Positions 18,410 through 27,401 of a stretch of DNA of 64,000 nt are shown here, in pieces. Position 1 is the stretch's first letter; every line of letters begins with the position of its first letter. The translations under genes were made by a program, and so were the position numbers. Below the pieces are notes generated by a model, which was given only the letters and a program-made list of their open reading frames with translations, was not told the origin of the DNA and searched no databases. This DNA comes from Tenericutes bacterium MZ-XQ (GTDB lineage: Bacteria; Bacillota_I; Bacilli_A; Acholeplasmatales; Acholeplasmataceae): assembly GCA_002838205.1 (NCBI GenBank), contig CP017950.1, positions 2,052,858 to 2,116,857 of the forward strand, read 5' to 3'.

Positions 18410-19537
18410 CTATGGTAACTCTAAGTATTCAACAATTTTTAATATAACATCTTCTTTATCCAAAAACTCGTTATGTGCTGTATGATCAACAACATAAAAC
18501 TCATATAAATCATCAAATGCAAAAGACAACTTCTCTGATAGCTCAAATGGTATCGTCATATCCGTTTTTGATGCGATAATCAGTGGACTGACATCTACAT
18601 CTTTTGCATAGGTCATGGAATCAAATTCTTCAACAACAAGTTTGGATAATATGCCTTTAAACATAGGGAGATGCGCATTAAAGATATCTGTAATGTTGGA
18701 ATATGGTGCAATTAATATCAGTCCCTTAATATCATACTGAGATGCTATATAAGTTGCTACTCCAGTGCCTATGGAATATCCATAAACATAGATATTGTTT
18801 TGATCGACATAATCCAAGTTAGAAACATACTCATAGACTTTTTCACTCATTTGAATCATAGCATCATCATTTGTTTTTCCATCGCTTAATCCATAACCTG
18901 GATAATCGATCATAATAAACTGATAGTCTTCAAAATGAGTAAAAAAATGTTCTTTGTACATACGATAAAATGTTTGAGCTGATGATTCACCATTACCTGC
19001 AAAATAAATAATGGTTGGTAGTATCTTTTCTTGATTGATCTTTCCGAATCCTTGATAGGTTAGATTTGAATCTACATCTTCAATTTGATAAGTTTCATAT
19101 AGATCTAACTCCATAAGCTTCTCATAAGCGAAAGTGCTATGATTCGGATGATACAGCAATAGGGGTTGAGCCTTAATGATTAAAAAGGATAAAGTTATCA
19201 ATACTATCAATAGCACAAAGACAATCTTCATATAAGGATGATGATTCATTTTAAATAAATATCTTATCCTAAACTTGGGTAATCCCTTTTGCTTTCTAAT
19301 GGTTTTGATGATGTGATAAAGTACTAATATAGAAACATATATGATTGCCCATAACCTTGTCATCATAAGTAGTTCTATATACCAAGGTGCACGATATACC
19401 TCATCATAACTCAGCATACTCAAATATAATTGATATCCCCAATAAATGAAAATCATCCATACGAAAATTTTTAATATATACTCGACAATTTGTAGAGTCT
19501 TAAATGTTTTAAGTTTCATAATCTTTAATGAGTTCAT
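18410..19537 (-). CDS. Membrane-anchored alpha/beta hydrolase
   Basis: The 375-residue protein has three N-terminal hydrophobic segments (about 17-38, 52-66, 98-118) followed by an alpha/beta hydrolase domain. The nucleophile elbow is GYSIGTG; a candidate acid is Asp in SKTDMTIPFELSEKL, and the His is in DHTAHNEF near the C-terminus. The oxyanion region IIYFAGNGESS and the FMIDYPGYGLSDG motif fit the S33/BAAT-like branch. It overlaps the upstream hydrolase gene by 29 bases if this start is used; an internal ATG six codons later (19517-19519) still overlaps by 11. The substrate is unknown. Confidence 0.85.
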   Translation of the reverse strand: MNSLKIMKLKTFKTLQIVEYILKIFVWMIFIYWGYQLYLSMLSYDEVYRAPWYIELLMMTRLWAIIYVSILVLYHIIKTIRKQKGLPKFRIRYLFKMNHHPYMKIVFVLLIVLITLSFLIIKAQPLLLYHPNHSTFAYEKLMELDLYETYQIEDVDSNLTYQGFGKINQEKILPTIIYFAGNGESSAQTFYRMYKEHFFTHFEDYQFIMIDYPGYGLSDGKTNDDAMIQMSEKVYEYVSNLDYVDQNNIYVYGYSIGTGVATYIASQYDIKGLILIAPYSNITDIFNAHLPMFKGILSKLVVEEFDSMTYAKDVDVSPLIIASKTDMTIPFELSEKLSFAFDDLYEFYVVDHTAHNEFLDKEDVILKIVEYLELP

Positions 19538-20600
19538 CCATCAAATGTGGATGATGTATATCAAATTTGAATAGCGTGTCAATTTCATCCTTATTAACAT
19601 CAGAAAGTGCTTTTGGCTGATAATCGAATGCTTTATCTTTATCAACCAATAAGGATCTTACACCTTCTTTAAAATCATGAGTGTGTATGACTTGTTCACT
19701 TAGAAGTTGCTCAAATTTAAAACACTCAAACAAAGATAATTTTTGTGTTCTTTTCAACATTTCTAATGTGAAATTCATTGCGGTAGGTGACATTTCTAAA
19801 AACTTACTTCTCAACTCTACCTCAAATGGAATATCTAAATCAATAGAATCAAACATATCCATAATTGTATCTTTAGAAAATACTTTTTCAATTGATCTCA
19901 CATGAGTTTCAATAATCGATGTTTGAATATCCTGAGCAGCGTAAAGTTTTAAAAACATTGATAATTGCTCATGTGTTCCTATGGCTTTAAAAGGGTGTTC
20001 AAAAAGGGTGTTTTCAATGTTTTCCCACAAGTCATGTTTAATCACATAATCCGCAATATTTAAGTAGACTAAATCACTATCTGATAAAACAGGTCCAAGA
20101 ATACCCATATACCTGCCGACATGATGAGGTATTTTGTTCAAAAAATAGCTAGCTCCAACATCCGGGAAAAATCCGATTTTTGTTTCTGGCATTGCTAGTT
20201 TTACATGTTCTGAAACCACCATATGTGAAGCTCCTATAGAAAGTCCAACACCGCCTCCAAAGACATAACCATCAATAAATGTTAATATAGGTTTTGGAAA
20301 GTTTTGGATCATATAATCCAGCGTATATTGCTTAGAAAGATATGTTCTTGGATAAACTAAGTCGCCCTTAATGCTATGCTCATATAAAGATTTTACATCT
20401 CCACCAGCACAAAAAGATTTTGGATGATTAGATGATAAATAAACCATATAAATATCATCATTGGTCTTCCATTTGACCAATTGATTACTAATAACTTCTA
20501 TCATTTCTAATGATAAAGCATTTAAAGCACTTAATCTATTTAGTTTAATCCATCCAATATGATTTTTCACTTCAAGAATTACTTGATCAGTAGTCATCAT
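19509..20600 (-). CDS. Enoyl-CoA hydratase/isomerase-family protein, 3-hydroxyisobutyryl-CoA hydrolase type
   Basis: The 363-residue length and a C-terminal extension beyond the crotonase core fit 3-hydroxyisobutyryl-CoA hydrolase (HIBCH) rather than simple enoyl-CoA hydratases. Crotonase marks include the oxyanion-hole segment SFCAGGDVKSLYE, then GYVFGGGVGLSIGAS and PETKIGFFPDVGASYFL. HIBCH releases 3-hydroxyisobutyrate from its CoA ester in valine breakdown. No other valine-catabolic gene is in the window, so the true substrate is open. The start has a GTGGGG site 8 bases upstream. Confidence 0.82.
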   Translation of the reverse strand: MMTTDQVILEVKNHIGWIKLNRLSALNALSLEMIEVISNQLVKWKTNDDIYMVYLSSNHPKSFCAGGDVKSLYEHSIKGDLVYPRTYLSKQYTLDYMIQNFPKPILTFIDGYVFGGGVGLSIGASHMVVSEHVKLAMPETKIGFFPDVGASYFLNKIPHHVGRYMGILGPVLSDSDLVYLNIADYVIKHDLWENIENTLFEHPFKAIGTHEQLSMFLKLYAAQDIQTSIIETHVRSIEKVFSKDTIMDMFDSIDLDIPFEVELRSKFLEMSPTAMNFTLEMLKRTQKLSLFECFKFEQLLSEQVIHTHDFKEGVRSLLVDKDKAFDYQPKALSDVNKDEIDTLFKFDIHHPHLMDELIKDYET

Positions 20601-20675
20601 ACATATTGCCCCACTTACAAAGATCTTTAACTCTATTTTAACATGATAATCTTATAAATGCTTGCATCAAATAAA

Positions 20676-20694
20676 AAGGCTCAAAACGAGCCTT
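20676..20694 (-). terminator. Terminator after the 7TM GGDEF gene
   Basis: AAGGCTC (20676-20682) pairs with GAGCCTT (20688-20694) around a 5-base loop; a T-rich tail follows on the minus strand. It is 5 bases past the stop codon at 20699. Confidence 0.88.
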
Positions 20695-20698
20695 GTTA

Positions 20699-22342
20699 TC
20701 ATTTATTTGTTCTATATTTTTCTTTATCTAAATACATTTTTTGATCTGCTCGTTTCACTAAGTCCTTTGGTTTGATGTCTCTATCTTGCTGATATGCTGC
20801 AATGCCATAAGATACGCTAAACTGATATGGTCTATCTTTGTTATACGCATCAACCATTTCATTAAAGAGTACTGACTGTTGTTGATATAGCTTATTGGTT
20901 ACACCGACAAAAATACAGCTAAACTCATCTCCACCGATACGATAACACTTACCCAGTTCCCCAAATGTCTTTTCAATCATCTGATATCCGTCGATTATCA
21001 TTTGGTCGCCAACATCATGCCCAAAGTTATCATTAATTGTTTTTAAATCATTAAAATCAAAATAAAGCATCTTCAACTGTTTCTTACTTTGAGGATGACT
21101 GAATAATAAATCTAAATCTTCTTCAAAAGCGTGTCTGTTTTTACTTCCAGTCAAACGATCAATGTATGCCATTTTTTCTAGTGTTTCTCGTTCGATTCTA
21201 ATATGATAATTTCTATTAAGAATCATGATATATCTAGAGAAAAGAACAATCATGAATATAACAACTATGCCTTGTACAAAAACAGAAATTAAATCAAAAT
21301 CTTCAAACAAGAATGAAGCAAACTCCATAAATCCAATGATAGCAAATATAACAAAATATAACATAAAAGTTTTTGTAGCTTGATGTCTTGGATGTCTCTT
21401 GAGATTTAACACCAATAAAACAAATACTAATAAAGCTAATAAAATAAGCGATAACTGAGTCAAGATGACACTTTCGAAAAACCCAAGAACATTAAAGTGT
21501 TGAAGTAATATAATACCTATAAATAAACTAAATGAATAAACGATGATTCCATGAAAAACTTTTACGTAATCACTTAAAATATTTCTTTTTAAATAAACTG
21601 CTATTGGTATAGGTAATAATGCAAGCGCGTAATAAGATAGAGCTCCAATCATATACTGACTATCTACAAAAATCTGTAGTGTTCTTGATTCAGAAATTAT
21701 CCATAATGACAACACAATTGCAAACAACCCTAAATAGACTACATCATTGTTTTTAATCTTATCGACAAATAAACTAATAAATGATATGATTAAGCCCAAA
21801 ATTAAAGTTAATAACCCCACCAATAAGCCACGCCCATAATCAATAAAAATATGGGCATTTAAATCGTTGTAAGCACCGTAATAGATTTCATTAACTTTCC
21901 CACTCATTGCCTCAAATGGTGTGCTTAAAAAGACTGTCAACTCTAATCCATCACTATCTGCAGGTACTGGAATATAGTGCCATAAACTTGCATAAGGTAT
22001 ACTCGGATTTTCTTCTCTTAAATCATGGGCATAGATGATGTTTCCACCGATTGCTACAACAACATCTTGTAAAGATCCTCTAATTAATAAATATTGCGGG
22101 TGTTTAAATGTTTCAGGTAAAATCAAAGAAAAACCATGAGTTTCTCCAGCTTCTAAATTAAAGTCATATGGTAAGTCAAAATAAGTGTTGGTCGCGTGAT
22201 CCTTCCAACCCTCTGATAATGGATATGCATCTGTAATTTCCAACTTGTGTTCTCCATATTGATACACTAGACCAAGACTTATAAACACACTCAAAATGAG
22301 TACACTAATGATGAGGGTCCTATATCTGAAAAAAGTTTTCAT
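20699..22342 (-). CDS. 7TM-DISM-type sensor with GGDEF diguanylate cyclase domain
   Basis: The start is ATG 22340-22342, with AGGAG 5 bases upstream; a GTG two codons earlier overlaps that site. The 547-residue protein has a signal-anchor helix and an extracytoplasmic beta-rich domain to about residue 170. About seven hydrophobic helices follow (170-375), then a GGDEF domain whose active-site loop reads IGGDEF and is intact. This matches the 7TMR-DISM layout, which senses external ligands, often carbohydrates. Predicted activity is c-di-GMP synthesis from GTP. No RXXD inhibitory site is obvious. A near-consensus promoter lies upstream. Confidence 0.9.
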   Translation of the reverse strand: MKTFFRYRTLIISVLILSVFISLGLVYQYGEHKLEITDAYPLSEGWKDHATNTYFDLPYDFNLEAGETHGFSLILPETFKHPQYLLIRGSLQDVVVAIGGNIIYAHDLREENPSIPYASLWHYIPVPADSDGLELTVFLSTPFEAMSGKVNEIYYGAYNDLNAHIFIDYGRGLLVGLLTLILGLIISFISLFVDKIKNNDVVYLGLFAIVLSLWIISESRTLQIFVDSQYMIGALSYYALALLPIPIAVYLKRNILSDYVKVFHGIIVYSFSLFIGIILLQHFNVLGFFESVILTQLSLILLALLVFVLLVLNLKRHPRHQATKTFMLYFVIFAIIGFMEFASFLFEDFDLISVFVQGIVVIFMIVLFSRYIMILNRNYHIRIERETLEKMAYIDRLTGSKNRHAFEEDLDLLFSHPQSKKQLKMLYFDFNDLKTINDNFGHDVGDQMIIDGYQMIEKTFGELGKCYRIGGDEFSCIFVGVTNKLYQQQSVLFNEMVDAYNKDRPYQFSVSYGIAAYQQDRDIKPKDLVKRADQKMYLDKEKYRTNK

Positions 22343-22366
22343 AAACACTCCTAAACATTTATTAAA

Positions 22367-22395
22367 AGTATAAGATAAAATGTTGATTGTGTCAA
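22367..22395 (-). promoter_or_regulatory. Near-consensus sigma-A promoter of the 7TM GGDEF gene
   Basis: On the minus strand TTGACA (22390-22395), exactly 17 bases, TATACT (22367-22372). The predicted start is about 20 bases upstream of the ATG. Confidence 0.8.
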
Positions 22396-22429
22396 TGCAA
22401 ATGATAATTAAATAAAGTAAATGATTAGG

Positions 22430-24454
22430 TTATAAAGTTTTATGCTTATGGTGCCTTGATTTACATACATATAAATATTTATCTGCTCTTTTTTGAACAT
22501 CAGCAATCCGATCATATTTGTCTAATCGTTTGTTAAATCCAATTGATACACTAACATTTAATCCAAATAGATTTATTTGAGTTAGTTGCTCTTTAATTTG
22601 ACTCTCAATATCGAAAAGATCTATGTCTTGTTCATAAAGAATAACAAACTCATCTCCACCAATACGGCATACTGTAGCATCACTTGCAATTTTTTCTATG
22701 ACTTCGCTAACTTTTTGCAATAGTTGATCACCTACATGATGTCCGAAAGTATCATTAAACTTCTTTAAATCATCTACATCTAGTAGCATCAAGCTTATGG
22801 GGATATCTTTAGCATCGATTAATTTAATATAATCCTCATAATATCTTCTATTATATAATCCTGTTAAATAGTCATGGTATGAAAGATACTCAATTTCTTT
22901 TTGTTTTTCAATGCGTTCTGATATGTCTCTAAATACAATGACTACTCCATCTTCAATGCCGTGAATATCTTCTATAGGTGATGCTGAGTATTCAATAGGA
23001 AATTTCTGATTCTTATGATTAACCAATATACCTTGTTTGACTTGAATGCCTTTTTTGGATTTAATCACTTGCAACGCGATATTGCCTAAGCATTTTCCTT
23101 CGTTCATATCTTCAACTCTAAAAAACTTATCTAATTTTTTTTCGATAATAACTCGTGATCTTTCTTCAAAAAAAGTTTTAGCGACAGGATTAATCATTGT
23201 GATAACCCCTTTTTGATCAGTCGCAATAATGCCATCCCCGACAGAAAATAAAGTTTTTTTAAATGTGTCTCTTTCTAAAGATAGAGTTTCTTCTAATTTT
23301 TTTTGGTCAGTGATATCTCTTGCAGTTCCAGAAAATCCTATCGTTTTTCCAGTTTCATCTTTTATAGTTACTGCGTTTGTGCTAAAAAATCTCCAAGATC
23401 CATTTTTATGTTTTAATCTATAAGTGGTGATTTCAAGTCGTTTATTTTGTTTGCTAATATCTCTTAAAAATGACCCTAATTGTTTGACATCGTCTGGATG
23501 TATATAAGGTACTAAAGATGTATTTAACGCTTCTTCAATGGAATATCCTAACAATCTTTCCCATGCCTTAGAAACAAAGGTTATGTTGTACTCAAGGTCT
23601 AGTGTATAAATGATATCATAGCTACTTTCAATTAAATCTTTATATCTTCTCTCACCTTCAGCTAATCTTAATTCTAACTCTTTAGATTCTGTAATATCAT
23701 GATGAGTTCCCACCATAATCAGTGGTTTTTGATCGCTATCCCAATCGATTACTTTACCACGATCTAATACCCATCTATAACCACCATCTTTGTGCTTCAT
23801 TCTAAATGTATTTTCATAATATTCTTGTTTCTGATCGATTGAATCTTGAACTGTTCTTAATGCATGCTCTTTATCATCAGGATGTACAAGTTCTTTCCAA
23901 GTCTCAATACTTATGGGTGATAACTCTTCTAAAGTATATCCAACAATATCCGCCCATCTTTCATTAAACACAGTATATCCAGTTTTTATATTCCAATACC
24001 ATGTTGCAGTATTGGTTGCAGTTATATAATCTTGACTATCTTCTACACTTAAATTTAAGTAAGTAAATACTTTTGTTAATTCATCGGCATTGACACTGAA
24101 TCCTGAAAGTTCAACATGATGGTCAACTTCAGTAATCAGTCCTTTACTAAAATACCAATGATACGTTTCATCTTTATGTTTAAATCTTTGTAAAGTTACA
24201 AAATGATTATTCTCAGAATCAATCATAGATGTAATTAACTTTATCATTCGGTTTTGTTCATTTGGATGCCAAATATGTGACCAATCACTAAATGCTCCTC
24301 CCAAATCATCATAACCTAATATTTTCTTGCCCTTATCAGAAATAAAAAAACGATCTTTACTCGCATCCCATTTCCAAAATATTATATTTGCCAAATCTAT
24401 TGTCTTTAATATGAAATCATCTTGTTGTACAACATTTTTTGAATCATCACTCAT
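22430..24454 (-). CDS. Soluble multi-PAS diguanylate cyclase
   Basis: The 674-residue protein has no membrane segment. It carries four PAS domains at about 16-125, 140-262, 270-390 and 395-510. Each is recognised by its GY or W..LLGY-type core (ILGYDDLG, IVGYTLEELSP, LLGYSIEEAL) and by PAC motifs such as WRFFSTNAVTI. A GGDEF domain follows from about 520, with LTGLYNRRYYED and an intact CRIGGDEFVILY loop. It should make c-di-GMP in response to cytosolic cues. It is a separate transcript from the 7TM GGDEF gene, which has its own promoter, so two cyclases lie in tandem. No EAL or HD-GYP phosphodiesterase is nearby. Confidence 0.93.
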   Translation of the reverse strand: MSDDSKNVVQQDDFILKTIDLANIIFWKWDASKDRFFISDKGKKILGYDDLGGAFSDWSHIWHPNEQNRMIKLITSMIDSENNHFVTLQRFKHKDETYHWYFSKGLITEVDHHVELSGFSVNADELTKVFTYLNLSVEDSQDYITATNTATWYWNIKTGYTVFNERWADIVGYTLEELSPISIETWKELVHPDDKEHALRTVQDSIDQKQEYYENTFRMKHKDGGYRWVLDRGKVIDWDSDQKPLIMVGTHHDITESKELELRLAEGERRYKDLIESSYDIIYTLDLEYNITFVSKAWERLLGYSIEEALNTSLVPYIHPDDVKQLGSFLRDISKQNKRLEITTYRLKHKNGSWRFFSTNAVTIKDETGKTIGFSGTARDITDQKKLEETLSLERDTFKKTLFSVGDGIIATDQKGVITMINPVAKTFFEERSRVIIEKKLDKFFRVEDMNEGKCLGNIALQVIKSKKGIQVKQGILVNHKNQKFPIEYSASPIEDIHGIEDGVVIVFRDISERIEKQKEIEYLSYHDYLTGLYNRRYYEDYIKLIDAKDIPISLMLLDVDDLKKFNDTFGHHVGDQLLQKVSEVIEKIASDATVCRIGGDEFVILYEQDIDLFDIESQIKEQLTQINLFGLNVSVSIGFNKRLDKYDRIADVQKRADKYLYVCKSRHHKHKTL

Positions 24455-24589
24455 ATTTTCACCATACTTTTGTGATTTAATTTTATCATAGATAACTATA
24501 CTTTAATTCTTAAGTTTTCCTTAACAAATGCTTCATTTCTTAGATTTTCGGTTAAAATCCATAAAATTCTCTCCTGCAGTTTACTTTTC

Positions 24590-24619
24590 TTGACAGATGC
24601 TTTAAAATAGATGTATACG
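24590..24619 (+). promoter_or_regulatory. Promoter of the ferredoxin gene
   Basis: TTGACA (24590-24595) and a -10 near TATACG (24614-24619) with an 18-base spacer; a TG dinucleotide just before the -10 may compensate for its mismatch. The 135 bases between the PAS-GGDEF start and this promoter show no other feature. Confidence 0.65.
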
Positions 24620-24638
24620 GAGATGGAGGATTGAATTT

Positions 24639-24806
24639 ATGCCAAGAAGAATAACAGATGTTTGTATTGCATGCGGCGCATGCCAAGCAGAATGTCCTGT
24701 TGATTGTATCTCTGAAGGTGATATCTACGTCATAGATGAAGATATTTGCATTGATTGCGGTGCTTGCCAAGAGGTATGTCCAACAGACGCTATTATTGAA
24801 GTTTAA
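24639..24806 (+). CDS. Small 2[4Fe-4S] ferredoxin
   Basis: This 55-residue gene is easily missed because of its size. It has two complete cluster motifs: CIACGACQAEC followed by PVDCI, and CIDCGACQEVC followed by PTDA. These are the CxxCxxCxxxC-P pattern of clostridial-type ferredoxins. The start ATG has GGAGGA 8 bases upstream and a promoter at 24590-24619. The protein carries low-potential electrons. It is monocistronic and convergent with the peptidoglycan operon; a ferredoxin is also the partner required by the bifurcating lactate dehydrogenase type encoded at 60208-63603. Confidence 0.96.
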   Translation: MPRRITDVCIACGACQAECPVDCISEGDIYVIDEDICIDCGACQEVCPTDAIIEV

Positions 24807-24820
24807 TAGCTTAAAAAGCA

Positions 24821-24850
24821 AAAAAACGCCTATACTTCTAGGCGTTTTTT
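24821..24850. terminator. Bidirectional terminator between ferredoxin and nagB
   Basis: AAAAAACGCCTA (24821-24832) pairs with TAGGCGTTTTTT (24839-24850). A and T runs on both flanks end both the ferredoxin transcript and the long minus-strand operon. Confidence 0.93.
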
Positions 24851-25573
24851 TTATATTTTTGAGCCAGCTTGTTCATCAACAATCACGACCACATTTGGGT
24901 GTAATTGTAATATGGATGCTGGTAAATCTTCTGAAACTTCTCCATAAATCATTTTATAAACTGCATCTGCTTTTTCTTTTCCACTAGCCATAAGGATAAT
25001 TTCTTTACTTCTCATGATGTTCTTAATACCCATTGTAATCGCGTATTTTGGCACTTCATCCAGACTATTAAAAAACCTCATATTATCTCTTCTAGTTTGT
25101 TCATCTAACTCAACAATAAATGTCTCATTACCAAAAGGTGTACCAGGTTCATTGAACCCAATGTGACCATTGCTACCAATACCTAATATTTGAATGTCTA
25201 TATGTTGTTTACTTAAATCTTTATTATAAGCCTCTGCATGACTATCAATATGATTAACATCATTATTCGGTATATGAACATTTTCTAACTTCATATCAAC
25301 TTTTGAAAAAAGATGATTATGCATATACTGATAATAACTTTGCGGATGATTCCGATCAATGCCAATGTATTCATCTAGATTAAAACTAACGACCTCTTTA
25401 AAACTAACGAGGTTTTTTTCGTATGCTTCAATAAGTTTTTCATATAATCTAATCGGTGTGGATCCTGTTGCTAATCCTAAAACTGATTTAGGCTTTTTAT
25501 TTAATTGTTCTACAAGAATTTCACTTGCTTTTTGACTCACTTCTTCGTAGTTTTTACATCTGATTATTTTCAT
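24851..25573 (-). CDS. nagB: Glucosamine-6-phosphate deaminase
   Basis: The 240-residue protein is a full-length NagB: LGLATGSTPIRLYEKL (phosphate loop), SFNLDEYIG with the catalytic Asp, QILGIGSNGHIGFNEPG, and KEIILMASGKEKADAV. It converts glucosamine-6-phosphate to fructose-6-phosphate and ammonia, the last step of amino-sugar breakdown. It is the final gene of the 15-gene operon that begins at 43995. NagA, the deacetylase that would supply its substrate from GlcNAc-6-phosphate, is not in the window. Confidence 0.97.
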   Translation of the reverse strand: MKIIRCKNYEEVSQKASEILVEQLNKKPKSVLGLATGSTPIRLYEKLIEAYEKNLVSFKEVVSFNLDEYIGIDRNHPQSYYQYMHNHLFSKVDMKLENVHIPNNDVNHIDSHAEAYNKDLSKQHIDIQILGIGSNGHIGFNEPGTPFGNETFIVELDEQTRRDNMRFFNSLDEVPKYAITMGIKNIMRSKEIILMASGKEKADAVYKMIYGEVSEDLPASILQLHPNVVVIVDEQAGSKI

Positions 25574-25582
25574 GTTCTCATC

Positions 25583-26485
25583 CTATATGTTGTATTTTAA
25601 TGACTCTCTTATGTTTCCATGATGTTGATCCAACAATTCCTTAATTTTTGATGGATCTTCAATCTTGCTCATGATTGCAAATATGGCATATTTCACAGAA
25701 CCGTATTTATCTAGATATCTTTGTGCAACATCAGTTCCTACACCAGTAATCTCGGTAACAATTCTTTGAGCTCTTGAGACCAGTTTATCATTACTCATCT
25801 GCACATCAACCATTAAATTCTCGTAAACTTTACCTATTTTCACCATAGATGCCGTTGTAATCATATTGCAAATCAATTTTTGGGCAGTTCCACTTTTCAT
25901 GCGTGTAGAGCCTGTCAAAGGTTCGGCACCAGTAATCGCTTCAATTGGATATGCTGCAACTTTAGCAATTTCAGAATCAAAACTTGTTGTAATACAACCT
26001 GTCTTACATCCAATCTTATTGGCATATTCTAAAGCACCCACAACATATGGTGTTCTACCGCTTGCTGCAATACCAATAACAACATCATTCTTATTTAAAT
26101 GGTGATTTTCTAAATCAAGGACAGCTGCTGCTTTAGAATCTTCAATCCCTTCTATGGCAAGTCTAAGTGCTGTATCCCCACCAGCAATAATTCCAACAAC
26201 CATATCTTCTGGTACACCAAAAGTTGGAGGGCATTCACTGGCATCTAAAACCCCGATACGTCCCGATGTTCCTGCGCCAATATAAAACAGTCTGCCTCCG
26301 TGAGTAAAAGCTTCTGTGACAACTTCTACAACTTCAGATATTTGATCTAAAGCTTTTTCCACAGCTAATGGAACTGTTTTATCCTCATTGTTAATTAAAA
26401 CTAAAATTTCTTTTGTTGATACGATATCAATGTTCTTAGTCTTGTTGTTTCTTTTTTCAGTACTGATTTTACTAATATCTATCAT
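25583..26485 (-). CDS. murQ: N-acetylmuramic acid 6-phosphate etherase
   Basis: The 300-residue protein has the MurQ SIS-domain signature: GRLFYIGAGTSGRIGVLDASECPPTFG, then GVAPED-like VPEDMVVGIIAGG, and PLTGSTRMKSGTAQKL. MurQ cleaves the lactyl ether of MurNAc-6-phosphate, giving GlcNAc-6-phosphate and D-lactate. It follows the kinase gene by 4 bases, as expected if both serve the same substrate. The D-lactate product has a plausible consumer in the lactate dehydrogenase/Etf genes at 60208-63603. Confidence 0.97.
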   Translation of the reverse strand: MIDISKISTEKRNNKTKNIDIVSTKEILVLINNEDKTVPLAVEKALDQISEVVEVVTEAFTHGGRLFYIGAGTSGRIGVLDASECPPTFGVPEDMVVGIIAGGDTALRLAIEGIEDSKAAAVLDLENHHLNKNDVVIGIAASGRTPYVVGALEYANKIGCKTGCITTSFDSEIAKVAAYPIEAITGAEPLTGSTRMKSGTAQKLICNMITTASMVKIGKVYENLMVDVQMSNDKLVSRAQRIVTEITGVGTDVAQRYLDKYGSVKYAIFAIMSKIEDPSKIKELLDQHHGNIRESLKYNI

Positions 26486-26489
26486 AAAA

Positions 26490-27401
26490 TCACCCCTTCT
26501 TTAGTTTTAAAAGACTTAAATAATAAGCGCCTTTCACAGGACTTTCATCATTTTCATTTAAATCAAAGTCTTTTATACTCATCTTAATTTGTTCTAAAAA
26601 ATATTTTTTCATTATAGCTGATTTAGTAAGAAATCCGCCTCTTAATGCGATAATCAGTTTTTGTCTATGTTTCATTTTCAAATATGCTCTAATGGTCTGC
26701 CTTGCTAAAGTTTTCGCTTCATCCTCTATAAATTTGATAGCTTTTGTATTTCCATTTGAAGCAAGTTGATCTATATATGATGAAATTTTTGCAACTTTGG
26801 TTTTTTCATTTGCATATACAAAATCTCTAATTCCAAAATGATGTTTTACATTTAAATGGTCTAGGATTAGTTTACCAAACTCGTCATATGATCCTTTATC
26901 TTCATAAACATCAATCACATCTTTTAAGGCTGAAATACTTAAATGATATGCTGAACCTTCATCACCAAGCAAATGACCGTATCCACCAATTTGCTCTAAC
27001 CTTTGCTCATCACTATACATAACAACGCTACCCGTGCCACCAATCACCATAATGACATTTACATTCATTGTTTTTTTAACATCATATAAAGCAATTAAGA
27101 CATCGCTTTCTAAGCTGACTTTAGCGTGATACTTTTCTCCTAAAGCGTCTTCAAAAGATGCTTTTTCTCTTATTTTCGAGTATCCAGATATACCAAGTTG
27201 AATCCATAACTCATCTGTTTGTTTAAGATCTTTTGTTAAGTGGTCTAAAACATCAAATAAATTTTGAGTTGCTTGGTCATAGTCAATATTAAAATTTGAG
27301 AAACCAGATGTATATCTTTTAATCTCGACACCTTCTAGGTTATATAAAACACCTAAGGTTTTGGTGCCCCCACCATCTACACCAATAATATAATTACTCA
27401 T
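26490..27401 (-). CDS. murK: BadF/BadG-family amino-sugar kinase, probable MurNAc/GlcNAc kinase
   Basis: The 303-residue ASKHA-fold kinase begins IGVDGGGTKTLGVL (phosphate 1 motif) and has VNVIMVIGGTGSVVMY and GYGHLLGDEGSAYHL, typical of N-acetylglucosamine kinases of this family. In Clostridium acetobutylicum the homologue MurK phosphorylates both MurNAc and GlcNAc and is next to murQ; the same arrangement here favours that dual role. A pure GlcNAc kinase remains possible. Its start overlaps nagZ by 8 bases. Confidence 0.85.
   Translation of the reverse strand: MSNYIIGVDGGGTKTLGVLYNLEGVEIKRYTSGFSNFNIDYDQATQNLFDVLDHLTKDLKQTDELWIQLGISGYSKIREKASFEDALGEKYHAKVSLESDVLIALYDVKKTMNVNVIMVIGGTGSVVMYSDEQRLEQIGGYGHLLGDEGSAYHLSISALKDVIDVYEDKGSYDEFGKLILDHLNVKHHFGIRDFVYANEKTKVAKISSYIDQLASNGNTKAIKFIEDEAKTLARQTIRAYLKMKHRQKLIIALRGGFLTKSAIMKKYFLEQIKMSIKDFDLNENDESPVKGAYYLSLLKLKKG

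Noticed and set aside
24552-24821. A minus-strand 89-codon frame rich in Cys
   Set aside because: It is the antisense of the real 2[4Fe-4S] ferredoxin gene on the plus strand, which has a ribosome site, promoter and terminator.
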